A stretch of 64,000 nt of DNA from Paraburkholderia bonniea (GTDB lineage: Bacteria > Pseudomonadota > Gammaproteobacteria > Burkholderiales > Burkholderiaceae), in the NCBI RefSeq assembly GCF_009455625.1, contig NZ_QPEQ01000001.1:372001-436000 (forward strand), written 5' to 3'. The notes beneath the pieces were generated by a model. It had not been told where the DNA came from and did not search any database. It worked only from the letters and a program-made list of their open reading frames with translations. Both the position numbers and the translations under genes were made by a program. How positions within the stretch are numbered: position 1 is the stretch's first letter; each line of letters opens with the position of its first letter. Positions 36,452-44,218 of this stretch are shown here, one piece after another.

Positions 36452-39373
36452 CTATTTGCGTTTGATGGATCGGCGTAGCCGCGCGGCGAATTCGCCGTGC
36501 CCCGCGAAATAGGTTTGCACGATGCGCGACACCATGCCGGTTTCGCCCGGCAGTGCGGCCATCGGGGCGAACTGGGGCAGTGTGTGATCTGCCTCGGGTT
36601 CGGCTGGATAGACCCGCACGCGGACGTCGTACCACGCTGCCTGGCCGGTAATGGGATCTGAATTGGATAAGCGTCCATCCTGCTTTCCGGCAGCGGGCAG
36701 CTCGTCCGTAATCAAGTGGTTCAGCAAAAAGCCGCGTTGCGATTCGCTGGCACCGGTGCCGAGATTCCACGCGCCTGCAGCCTTGCCGATCGCGTTCCAG
36801 GTCCATACCGTTCCAGGCTCGACCGTTTCGCTAAAGCGTGCCATGCAACGCACTTTGCCCCATTGCGATTCGACGTAAATCCAGCTGCCGTCTGTAATAC
36901 CGTTTTGCGCCGCCATCAGCGGGTTCATGAACAGATAGTTCTCACCGTGGATTTGGCGCAGCCACGCATTTTGCGAATCCCATGAGTGGTACATCGCCAT
37001 CGGGCGCTGGGTGATTGCCGCGAGCGGAAACTTTGCGTTGTCGGTGACATCGCTTTCCAGCGGCGGGTACCAGAATGGCAATGGATCAAAGTAGTGCTCT
37101 ACGCGTGCGCGCAGGTGCGCGGGCGGTTGGCGTCCCTGGGTCTTGCCTTGTGCTGCGAGGCGGAATTTCTGCATGACATCCGAGTACAGCTGGATCAGGA
37201 TCGGTTCGCCGAATTTGCGCAAACCTTGCTCCACGGCCCACTCCAGATACGGTCCATTGCAGTTGCGCATGTATTGCAGCGATTCGGGCAGCGTGTAGTG
37301 GAAGACGCAATTGTTCCTGGCATAGGCTTCCCACTGACGTGGATTGGGCTCGCCCTTGAGTGCCTTGCTGCCGTCGCTGCCCCGCCAGCCGATCAGAAAG
37401 CCAACACCGGAGTCAGGTGCGGTCTGGTGATTGACGATGAAATCCGGATAGTCACGGAACTTGCGTTGACCTTCGGCCGTGGTGAAGGCCGGGAGCTTCA
37501 AGCGGCTTGCCAGTTCGATCAGCACTTCCTGAAACGGTTTGCACTCGCCAGTGGGCGGCACGACCGGCACACGCACGGAATCGACTGGACCGTCGAACTC
37601 GGAGATCGGCCGGTCAAGCATCGACATGCAATCGTGCCGTTCAAGGTAAGTCGTGTCGGGGAGGATCAGGTCTGCGAATGCGGTCATCTCTGACTGGAAC
37701 GCGTCGCAAACCACGAGAAAGGGAATCTTGTACTCGCCGTTATCCTGCTTGTCGACCAGCATCTTGCGCACTTCGGTCGTGTTCATCGACGAATTCCACG
37801 CCATGTTGGCCATGAAGATCATCAGCGTATCAATGTGATACGGGTCTCCCCGCCATGCATTCGTAATCACGCTGTGCATCACGCCATGCACGGCGAGCGG
37901 GTATTCCCACGAGAACGCCTTGTCGATTCGTACCGGCTCGCCAGCGTCATCAATAAACAGGTCTTCTGGTGCTGCGGGCCAGCCAAGCGGACCGTTGGCT
38001 AGTGGTGTGTTGGGCTGCACGTCATGCGGGCTGTTCGGCGGTTTCGCTGATGGCGGCACGGCGCGCGGGAATGGCGATTTGTGGCGGAACCCGCCTGGCC
38101 GGTCAATCGTGCCGAGCAGTGACATCAGTACCGCGAGAGCGCGAACCGACTGGAAGCCGTTTGAATGTGCCGCTAGCCCGCGCATCGCGTGGAAAGCAAT
38201 GGGGTTGCCGGTCACGGTTTCGTGAGTCTCTCCCCAGGCATCGGTCCAGCGGATTGGCAACGTGATCTTGTGCTCGCGCGCAGTGGTGGCCATTTCAGCG
38301 GCGAGGCGGCGGATAGTCGCGGCAGGGATGCCGGTAATGCCGGCGGCCCATTCGGGGGTGCAACTTGAGGCCTGTTCACGCAGCAACGCAAACGAAGGCG
38401 TGACCGGCGTGCCGTCATCGAGCGTGTACCGGCCCGAGAGTGCGGGCTGAGCCCCCTTCGTGTGATGGGGCACAGCACGTTGCGTTGCTCGATCCCACCA
38501 GAGGTGATTCTGCGGAAACAGCGGATTGCGTTCCGGGGCAGTGTGATTGCGTACAAACAGGCCGTAGGTATCGCTCGCCTCGTTTATATCGAGCAGCTCG
38601 CCTGCGTTGGTGAAGCGGGCGACGAATTCATGATCGTAAGCATCGGCTTCAATCAGCTCATGAATTAGCGCCATGAACAGCGCACCGTCAGTGCCAGGGC
38701 GAATCGGAATCCACTCGTCAGCGATGGCGGCATAACCCGTGCGTACTGGGTTGATAGCGATAAAACGCCCGCCCGCGCGCTTGAACTTCGAGATGGCAAT
38801 CTTGAGCGGGTTTGAATGATGGTCCTCCGCCGTACCGATCATCAGGAAGAGCCGGGCGCTGTCGAGATCAGGGCCGCCGAATTCCCAGAACGAGCCACCG
38901 ATGGTGTAGATCATGCCCGCCGCCATATTGGCCGAGCAAAAACCGCCATGTGCTGCGTAGTTCGGTGTACCGAACTGTTTGGCGAAGAGTCCGGTTAGTG
39001 CCTGCATCTGGTCGCGTCCGGTGAACAGCGCGAATTTTTTCGGGTCGGTGGCACGTAGATGAGACAAACGCTTTTCGAGCATGGCGAAAGCGGCTTCCCA
39101 CGAAACCGCTTCGAACTGCGCGCTGCCGCGTTCGGCATTTGCCTTGCGCAGCAGCGGTTGCGTGAGGCGTGCGGGGGAATACTGCTTCATGATTCCCGCC
39201 GCGCCCTTGGCGCAGATCACGCCTTGATTGAGCGGATGGTCCGGGTTGCCGTCGATGTAGCGCACCTCGCCTTCGCGCATATGGACTCGGATGCCGCACC
39301 GGCATGCGCACATGTAACACGTCGTGGTCTTGAATTCGAGCTGCTCGTTTTGCGTGCGGGAACGGTGTTCCAT
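36452..39373 (-). CDS. soeA: SoeA-like molybdopterin oxidoreductase, sulfite dehydrogenase catalytic subunit
   Basis: 973 aa, the length of known SoeA. No Tat signal is present, so the enzyme faces the cytoplasm. The N-terminal CYMCACRCGI...GVICAKG cysteines hold a [4Fe-4S] cluster. AHGGFCSANMAAG contains the likely Mo-ligating Cys, and GTAEDHHSNPLKIAISKFKRAGGRFIAINP and the C-terminal dinucleotide-binding domain are typical of the DMSO reductase superfamily. Predicted reaction: sulfite to sulfate with electrons to quinone. Formate dehydrogenase, thiosulfate or tetrathionate reductase-like functions remain possible. Next to pta and xsc, whose pathway releases sulfite, SoeA is the best reading. 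Confidence 0.75.
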   Translation of the reverse strand: MEHRSRTQNEQLEFKTTTCYMCACRCGIRVHMREGEVRYIDGNPDHPLNQGVICAKGAAGIMKQYSPARLTQPLLRKANAERGSAQFEAVSWEAAFAMLEKRLSHLRATDPKKFALFTGRDQMQALTGLFAKQFGTPNYAAHGGFCSANMAAGMIYTIGGSFWEFGGPDLDSARLFLMIGTAEDHHSNPLKIAISKFKRAGGRFIAINPVRTGYAAIADEWIPIRPGTDGALFMALIHELIEADAYDHEFVARFTNAGELLDINEASDTYGLFVRNHTAPERNPLFPQNHLWWDRATQRAVPHHTKGAQPALSGRYTLDDGTPVTPSFALLREQASSCTPEWAAGITGIPAATIRRLAAEMATTAREHKITLPIRWTDAWGETHETVTGNPIAFHAMRGLAAHSNGFQSVRALAVLMSLLGTIDRPGGFRHKSPFPRAVPPSAKPPNSPHDVQPNTPLANGPLGWPAAPEDLFIDDAGEPVRIDKAFSWEYPLAVHGVMHSVITNAWRGDPYHIDTLMIFMANMAWNSSMNTTEVRKMLVDKQDNGEYKIPFLVVCDAFQSEMTAFADLILPDTTYLERHDCMSMLDRPISEFDGPVDSVRVPVVPPTGECKPFQEVLIELASRLKLPAFTTAEGQRKFRDYPDFIVNHQTAPDSGVGFLIGWRGSDGSKALKGEPNPRQWEAYARNNCVFHYTLPESLQYMRNCNGPYLEWAVEQGLRKFGEPILIQLYSDVMQKFRLAAQGKTQGRQPPAHLRARVEHYFDPLPFWYPPLESDVTDNAKFPLAAITQRPMAMYHSWDSQNAWLRQIHGENYLFMNPLMAAQNGITDGSWIYVESQWGKVRCMARFSETVEPGTVWTWNAIGKAAGAWNLGTGASESQRGFLLNHLITDELPAAGKQDGRLSNSDPITGQAAWYDVRVRVYPAEPEADHTLPQFAPMAALPGETGMVSRIVQTYFAGHGEFAARLRRSIKRK

Positions 39374-39611
39374 GAGGCGATCCTTTTAACGCTTGGTACG
39401 GATGAGCTCGGCGGATGGTCAGCCAGAGGCTGGGGCACGATCCTACCCGCAGTGCTCACTTACCTTAAATCGTGATTCTGGATTGCAAGTATTAGATGGG
39501 CCGATATTTTTCAGCGACCTTTCGTCAGGTTGCCGTGCTGCCGTGCTGTGGTGAGGCAGCGCAGAGACAGCGGCACAAAATTCGCTGCCTGTGGTCACGG
39601 CCGGGGTGCTT

Positions 39612-40652
39612 CTAACTGCGTCCTTCAAGCTCAAGCGCTGCAGTCTGCGCCGCCTGTGCCGCCTGCGCCTGAACCACCGTCACAGCGATGACGTAATAGA
39701 TATCGTCTGCGCTACAGCCTCGTGAGAGATCGTTGGCGGGTTGTCGCAGGCCTTGCAATAACGGGCCGATGGCCTTCGCTCGTCCTATGCGTTCGGCGAG
39801 CTTGTAGCCGATGTTGCCGGCTTCGAGACTCGGGAACACCAGCACGTTGGCCCGGCCGTGAACCTGTGAGTGTTCGATCTTGCGTTCGGCGATCTCGGCG
39901 ACGAGTGCCGCGTCGAGTTGCACATCGCCATCGACGTCGAGGTTCGGGCGCTGCTGCCGGATCAGGCGTGTCGCTTCGACCACTTTATCGACGGCAGCAT
40001 GCCGGGCGCTGCCGCTGGTCGAAAACGACAGCATGGCCACGCGTGGCTGATCCAGCAGCAGGTGCTGTGCGCTGTCCGCTGCCGCGATGGCGATCCCGGC
40101 CAGTTGCGCGGCGTCGGGGTCTACTACCAGTGCGCAATCAGAGAAGATCAGGCTGCCTTTGAGCGTATGAAACGGCTCGCACAGCAGCATCAGGAAGAAG
40201 CTGGAAACCAGCTTGAATGAGGGATCTACGCCAATGATCTGGATCGCGCTGCGGACCACGTCGGCCGTGGCGTGAACTGCACCGGAGACGGTGCCGTCGG
40301 CGTGTCCGAGGCGCACCATCAGATTGGCAAAGCAGAGTGGCTTGAGCGCTTCCCGGCGTGCCTCGTCGAGGGTCATGCCTTTTGCCGCGCGCAGTTCGTA
40401 GAGGCTTTGGCACAGGGCGGGCCCGAGCGGCGAGGTGAGGGGGTCTACGAGTTCAACGCCCGAGAGGTCGAGGCCAGCGGCTGCGGCGATTTGACGGCTA
40501 CGTGCGGTGTTGCCCACCAGGATGACGTGAGCAATGCGTTCGTCGCTCACGCGTTGCGCCGACTGAAGAACCCGCAGATCCTCCGCTTCGCTTAAGACGA
40601 TGCGCATGGGATGGGTTCGGGCGCGCTCGATGACGTGGTTAATCGGCTTCAT
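39612..40652 (-). CDS. pta: Phosphate acetyltransferase
   Basis: 346 aa, the short Pta form without the N-terminal DRTGG domain. Conserved segments include RIVLSEAEDLRVLQSAQ, ADGTVSGAVHATADVVRSAIQIIG, FSDCALVVDPDAAQLAGIA, MLSFSTSGSARH and NVLVFPSLEAGNIGYKLAERIG. It converts acetyl phosphate and CoA to acetyl-CoA and phosphate. In sulfonate degraders pta lies beside xsc and finishes the route from sulfoacetaldehyde; here it is 6.5 kb away but shares the same duplicated promoter sequence. Probably transcribed with soeABC, 238 bp further on. Confidence 0.95.
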   Translation of the reverse strand: MKPINHVIERARTHPMRIVLSEAEDLRVLQSAQRVSDERIAHVILVGNTARSRQIAAAAGLDLSGVELVDPLTSPLGPALCQSLYELRAAKGMTLDEARREALKPLCFANLMVRLGHADGTVSGAVHATADVVRSAIQIIGVDPSFKLVSSFFLMLLCEPFHTLKGSLIFSDCALVVDPDAAQLAGIAIAAADSAQHLLLDQPRVAMLSFSTSGSARHAAVDKVVEATRLIRQQRPNLDVDGDVQLDAALVAEIAERKIEHSQVHGRANVLVFPSLEAGNIGYKLAERIGRAKAIGPLLQGLRQPANDLSRGCSADDIYYVIAVTVVQAQAAQAAQTAALELEGRS

Positions 40653-40804
40653 GGTGGGCTCGGTCGTAGTTGCCAGGCGTAATTGCCAGGACAGAAGGCA
40701 CTGGGCAGGAAGCGATCAGGGGCCGTTAATAGAGGCCTATTTCCTGTCCATCGGATTGCGCGGGAGCCTTCCGTTTCAGGAGGTCCCGAAAGTCACTAAA
40801 ACGC

Positions 40805-40876
40805 TCAGTCAGATGGGGGGCACGGTGTGCTTGCTGGCGAGGACGGTGGCGCGCTGGAGTATTCGTGTTCGCTCAT
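40805..40876 (-). pseudogene. 23-codon ORF downstream of duplicated promoter, possible xsc 5' remnant
   Basis: From ATG 40876: MSEHEYSSAPPSSPASTPC then PPSD and a stop. Its ATG context (CCCCATGAGCGA) and first codons parallel xsc, which reads CCCCATGAGCGAGCA and MSEQDPAPSRT. It sits exactly where xsc sits relative to the other promoter copy, so it may be the leftover 5' end of an ancestral xsc that once lay directly upstream of pta. It could alternatively be a leader peptide for pta. Confidence 0.5.
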
Positions 40877-40900
40877 GGGGTGTCTCTGGTTTTTTAAAAG

Positions 40901-40917
40901 CGGAACAAATAGTTCCG
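40901..40917. promoter_or_regulatory. Palindromic operator L1
   Basis: CGGAACAAATAGTTCCG, 6-bp perfect half-sites around a 5-bp centre. An outer dyad TCTCTGGTT (40882-40890) / AACCAGAGA (40928-40936) is exactly concentric with it (centre 40909). Likely bound by the IclR regulator encoded at 51307-52062. Confidence 0.85.
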
Positions 40918-40982
40918 AAAAATGAAGAACCAGAGAAACTTAGGATAAGATCGCCAGCCAGTCAATGCGTGATTTTGTTAAG

Positions 40983-40999
40983 CGGAATAATTTGTTTCT
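40983..40999. promoter_or_regulatory. Secondary operator-like site L2 toward phnW
   Basis: CGGAATAATTTGTTTCT resembles the operator in its left half-site and centre but has a degraded right half. The equivalent position in copy R (47065-47081) has the same form, CGGAATGATTTGTTTCC when read in the same direction. Centre-to-centre distance from L1 is 82 bp. Confidence 0.6.
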
Positions 41000-41128
41000 A
41001 TTGTTGCTGCGCTTTCACAGAGAAGAGAGAGCCGCCAGAATCATGGCCTTGTGCAACGCCAGGCCACGCGAACGACGCGATACGGCATGCTCCTTCAGCT
41101 TCACTCATCGCTACAGGACACTTTCCCT

Positions 41129-42289
41129 ATGACTCAACCCTCAGCCTTGACCCCCGCTGTATCCGAAACAGGTGATCCATTGCTGCTGACGCCGGGGCCG
41201 TTGACGACCTCGCGCACCGTCAAGGCGGCGATGATGCATGACTGGGGTTCGCGCGATGCGCGCTTCATCTCGATCAACCACGCGGTGCTCGCGCAACTCG
41301 CTGAGATCGTTCACGGCGAGGGCGCTTATGTCACGGTGCCGGTGCAAGGTTCAGGCTCGTTTGCCGTGGAAGCCATGTTGACGAGTTTTGTGCCGCGCGC
41401 TGGAAAGGTGTTGCTGCTCATCAACGGGGCCTATGGCTTGCGCGCGAAACGCATGCTGGATATCGCCGGGCGCGAGACCGTCGTTTATGCGTCAGCCGAA
41501 GACACTCCGCCAGATCTCGCTCAAGTCGAGGCGCTATTGCGCCAAACGCCTTCGATCACGCATGTTTTTGCGGTTCATTGCGAGACCACCTCGGGCATTC
41601 TCAATCCCGTTGCCGAGATCGGCGCGCTGGCGGCGAAGTACAAAAAAAGCTTTCTGCTTGATGCAATGAGCGCTTTCGGCGCGGTGCCGCTCAATGCACC
41701 CGCGCTACAGGCGGACGCGGTAACCGCGTCGTCAAACAAGTGTCTGGAGGGGGTGCCTGGACTTAGCTTCGTCGTCTGCCGACGCGAGGCGCTGGCCGCG
41801 ACCCAGGGCAATGCCACCACGCTGGTCCTTGATCTGCTGGACCAATGGCGGAATTTCGAAAGCACCGGGCAATACCGCTTCACGCCGCCTACGCACGTGA
41901 TCGCTGCACTGCATCAGGCGCTCGATGAATTCGCGGCGGAAGGTGGCGTGGAGGGGCGTGGCGGGCGATACCGGAACAACTGCCGCATCTTGATCGAAGG
42001 TATGACGGCGCTCGGTTTCGAGCCGCTGCTCAAGGACGGGCTGCAAGCGCCGATCATCGTTACATTCCGGATGCCGAAACATCCTCGCTTTGATTTTCAG
42101 CATTTCTATGACGGGTTGAAAACCCGTGGTTTCGTGATTTATCCGGGCAAGCTGACCGTCGCGGAATCGTTTCGTATCGGCTGCATTGGACGGATTCACG
42201 AGACAGAGATGCGTGGCCTGATCGCCGCTGTACACGACGTGCTGAAGGAAATGGAAATAACGGGCGTGGCTGATGCGGTGCGGTCCTGA
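41129..42289 (+). CDS. phnW: PhnW-like class V aminotransferase (AEP- or taurine-pyruvate type)
   Basis: 386 aa from ATG 41129 (AGGACA upstream). It closely resembles 2-aminoethylphosphonate-pyruvate transaminase: LLTPGPLTTSRTVKAAM, VQGSGSFAVEAML, HCETTSGILNPVAEIG, LLDAMSAFGAVPL (D178, PLP nitrogen) and SSNKCLEGVPGLSFV (K204, Schiff base). PhnW makes phosphonoacetaldehyde, but no phnX hydrolase is present; instead the gene shares a promoter and operator with xsc and pta. The sulfur analogue, taurine to sulfoacetaldehyde with pyruvate as acceptor, is therefore a reasonable inference. Known taurine-pyruvate aminotransferases (Tpa) are class III, a different fold. Substrate unproven. Confidence 0.85.
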   Translation: MTQPSALTPAVSETGDPLLLTPGPLTTSRTVKAAMMHDWGSRDARFISINHAVLAQLAEIVHGEGAYVTVPVQGSGSFAVEAMLTSFVPRAGKVLLLINGAYGLRAKRMLDIAGRETVVYASAEDTPPDLAQVEALLRQTPSITHVFAVHCETTSGILNPVAEIGALAAKYKKSFLLDAMSAFGAVPLNAPALQADAVTASSNKCLEGVPGLSFVVCRREALAATQGNATTLVLDLLDQWRNFESTGQYRFTPPTHVIAALHQALDEFAAEGGVEGRGGRYRNNCRILIEGMTALGFEPLLKDGLQAPIIVTFRMPKHPRFDFQHFYDGLKTRGFVIYPGKLTVAESFRIGCIGRIHETEMRGLIAAVHDVLKEMEITGVADAVRS

Positions 42290-42315
42290 CGGCCGGGCGG
42301 GCGTGGCTTGGCAAT

Positions 42316-44115
42316 TCAGCAATTCGGCTGATTCAGGCGGAAATACGCTTCCAGCAGTGAGCTTTTGTACACCACGCCCAGCAACACGGGCTGCGTTACG
42401 CAGCGGATAACCGGCAAGCGCTCACCTTGAAACGCAAGGAAATGCTGCAGTGCTTCGCCTAACGACATGTCCGGTGTCAGCACATCGACATGCGGTTGCA
42501 GATAATCCGCTGCTGATTTCGTCGCGGTGTCGCGTGCATCGAGCAAATCAGACGCGATGTCCTTCAGCGCGACGACACCGCGAAACTGGCCTGCGGCATC
42601 GACGACATAAAGGTATTTCACCGGATATTCGAGAAACAACCGGGTCATGCTTTTCACCTCGGCATCAAGCGGCACCACCGTGCTGGCTGGTTGCACGAGT
42701 GCGCCCATCAGCGTCGCGGCTAGATGCAGGCGCTCTTTCTCGTTGCGCTGACGGCGCAGCGTGACTTCGTACATCGAGGTCTGTGCCGATGCTCGTGCGA
42801 TAAAAAACGCCACCACACAAGCCAGCATCAACGGCAGCATGACCTGATAGCTCAGCGTCATTTCGAAGATCAACAAAATCGCCATCAGCGGCGCATGCGT
42901 GGCGGCAGCGAGGAACGCGCCCATGCCGACCATCGCGTAAGCGAACGGTGCGGACGTTGCCGCTGGCCAGATAGCGTGCGCCGCGAGTCCAAACAGGCAA
43001 CCGGTTACCGCGCCCACGAATAGCGCTGGCGTGAAGGTGCCGCCGACCGCACCCGAACCCACCGTAGCGGCGGTGGCGATTATCTTGAAGAACAACACGG
43101 CGATGAGCACTTCCCAGGTCCACGCCTGATGCAGGATTGAATTGACGACTTCGTAGCCGTTGCCCCACACCTCGGGATACCCGATAGAAATCACGCCGAC
43201 AATCAATCCGCCTAGCGCAAGACGGAACGGAAGCGGCAAAGGCAGTGCGGCAAAGCGCGTTTTTGCTGTTGCGAGCAGGCGCAAAAACTGTGGTGCAAGT
43301 ACGCCGCAGATCAATCCCAGCAGCACGAACAACAGCACTTCCACGCCCGTCACCGCTGGGAACACTGGCATTTCATAAGTGGGCCGATACCCTGGAAACT
43401 GGCGCATCGTGATGTTTGCCACGACGGACGAGACCACGATTGGGCCGAAGCTTTCCATTGCGATGGAGCCGAGCACAAGCTCGGTTACGAAAAAGGCCCC
43501 TGCAATTGGCGCGTTATAAGCCGAGGTGATGCCGGCCGCTGCACCGCACGCGACGAGCAAGCGCAGACGTGGTGGATCGAAGTGAATCCAGCGTCCGATC
43601 AGCGATGCGCAGAGCGCTGCGAGTTGCACCATCGAGCCCTCGCGTCCGATAGAGCCGCCGCTGGCAATCGAGAGCAGCGATGACACGCTGCGCCAGAAAC
43701 TTTGCCAGACCGGCACCACGCCATTGCCGAGCGTCACGACCTCCATATATTCGACGCAGCCAGGATCAGCCGCACGGCGCCGGGCGAGCAGCAAACACAG
43801 GCCTGCGATAAGGCCACCCACCGCAGGCAGGGCAACGCGCATGGGCCAGGGCAGATGGCGAGCCATCTCGACGAAGTCCCCGTGTGCGCCGCCAGACAGC
43901 CGTTGTAGCTCATCAATACTGAGGCGAAACGCTGCCGTCGCCAGCGCCCCAGCCACGCCGGCCACCACTGCCCAGACGAGCATGCTGTGCGAGTCGAAGA
44001 GGCGTAGGCGGAGTTGAATGCGGGTGCGTAGCGTGAGGAGAAATGAAAGCACTAGATAGAAGCCGTTGTCGTGCGAGAGGCGTGTCGATTGAACATGGTC
44101 ATGCACTGCGTCCAA
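42316..44115 (-). CDS. CLC-family anion channel/antiporter with CBS domains
   Basis: 599 aa; the exact start is uncertain. About ten or more membrane segments, with the CLC motifs SGGSIGREGSM (gating-type Glu kept; the usual GREGP Pro is Ser) and GAVGGTFTPALFVG (GxFxP). Two CBS domains follow at the C-terminus (PASTVVPLDAEVKSMTRLFLEYPVKYLYVVD ... FLAFQGERLPVIRCV). CLC proteins move chloride, fluoride or nitrate. In this cluster export of an inorganic anion made during sulfonate breakdown is conceivable but unproven. Convergent with phnW (26 bp apart) and downstream of cobT, 103 bp away. Confidence 0.85.
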   Translation of the reverse strand: MDAVHDHVQSTRLSHDNGFYLVLSFLLTLRTRIQLRLRLFDSHSMLVWAVVAGVAGALATAAFRLSIDELQRLSGGAHGDFVEMARHLPWPMRVALPAVGGLIAGLCLLLARRRAADPGCVEYMEVVTLGNGVVPVWQSFWRSVSSLLSIASGGSIGREGSMVQLAALCASLIGRWIHFDPPRLRLLVACGAAAGITSAYNAPIAGAFFVTELVLGSIAMESFGPIVVSSVVANITMRQFPGYRPTYEMPVFPAVTGVEVLLFVLLGLICGVLAPQFLRLLATAKTRFAALPLPLPFRLALGGLIVGVISIGYPEVWGNGYEVVNSILHQAWTWEVLIAVLFFKIIATAATVGSGAVGGTFTPALFVGAVTGCLFGLAAHAIWPAATSAPFAYAMVGMGAFLAAATHAPLMAILLIFEMTLSYQVMLPLMLACVVAFFIARASAQTSMYEVTLRRQRNEKERLHLAATLMGALVQPASTVVPLDAEVKSMTRLFLEYPVKYLYVVDAAGQFRGVVALKDIASDLLDARDTATKSAADYLQPHVDVLTPDMSLGEALQHFLAFQGERLPVIRCVTQPVLLGVVYKSSLLEAYFRLNQPNC

Positions 44116-44218
44116 ACCGGGACAGGAAAAATGTTCAGCTATGCGGAATAAAGCCAGCGGCGTTTGGTACGTCAGCGTTGAAGTCAGCGCTGACGCCTGG
44201 GGCTCAAGGAAAACCTGG

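Larger units (their letters stand above)
40871..41000 (+). repeat. Bidirectional promoter region, inverted copy L
   Basis: This ~130-bp stretch aligns end to end with the reverse complement of about 47062-47190. Shared blocks include CTCATGGGG, TTTAAAA, CGGAACAAATAGTTCCGAAAAA, CAGAGAAACTTAGG-TAAGATC, CAGTCAAT, TTAA-CGGAAT-ATTTGTTTC. In this copy the left output is pta(-soe) and the right output is phnW. The two copies enclose phnW, clc, cobT and cobS. Confidence 0.9.

Noticed and set aside
36452..39373. Molybdoenzyme read as formate dehydrogenase or DMSO reductase
   Set aside because: No fdh accessory genes and no Tat signal; the DmsB/DmsC-like partners next to pta fit SoeABC. Kept as an alternative only.
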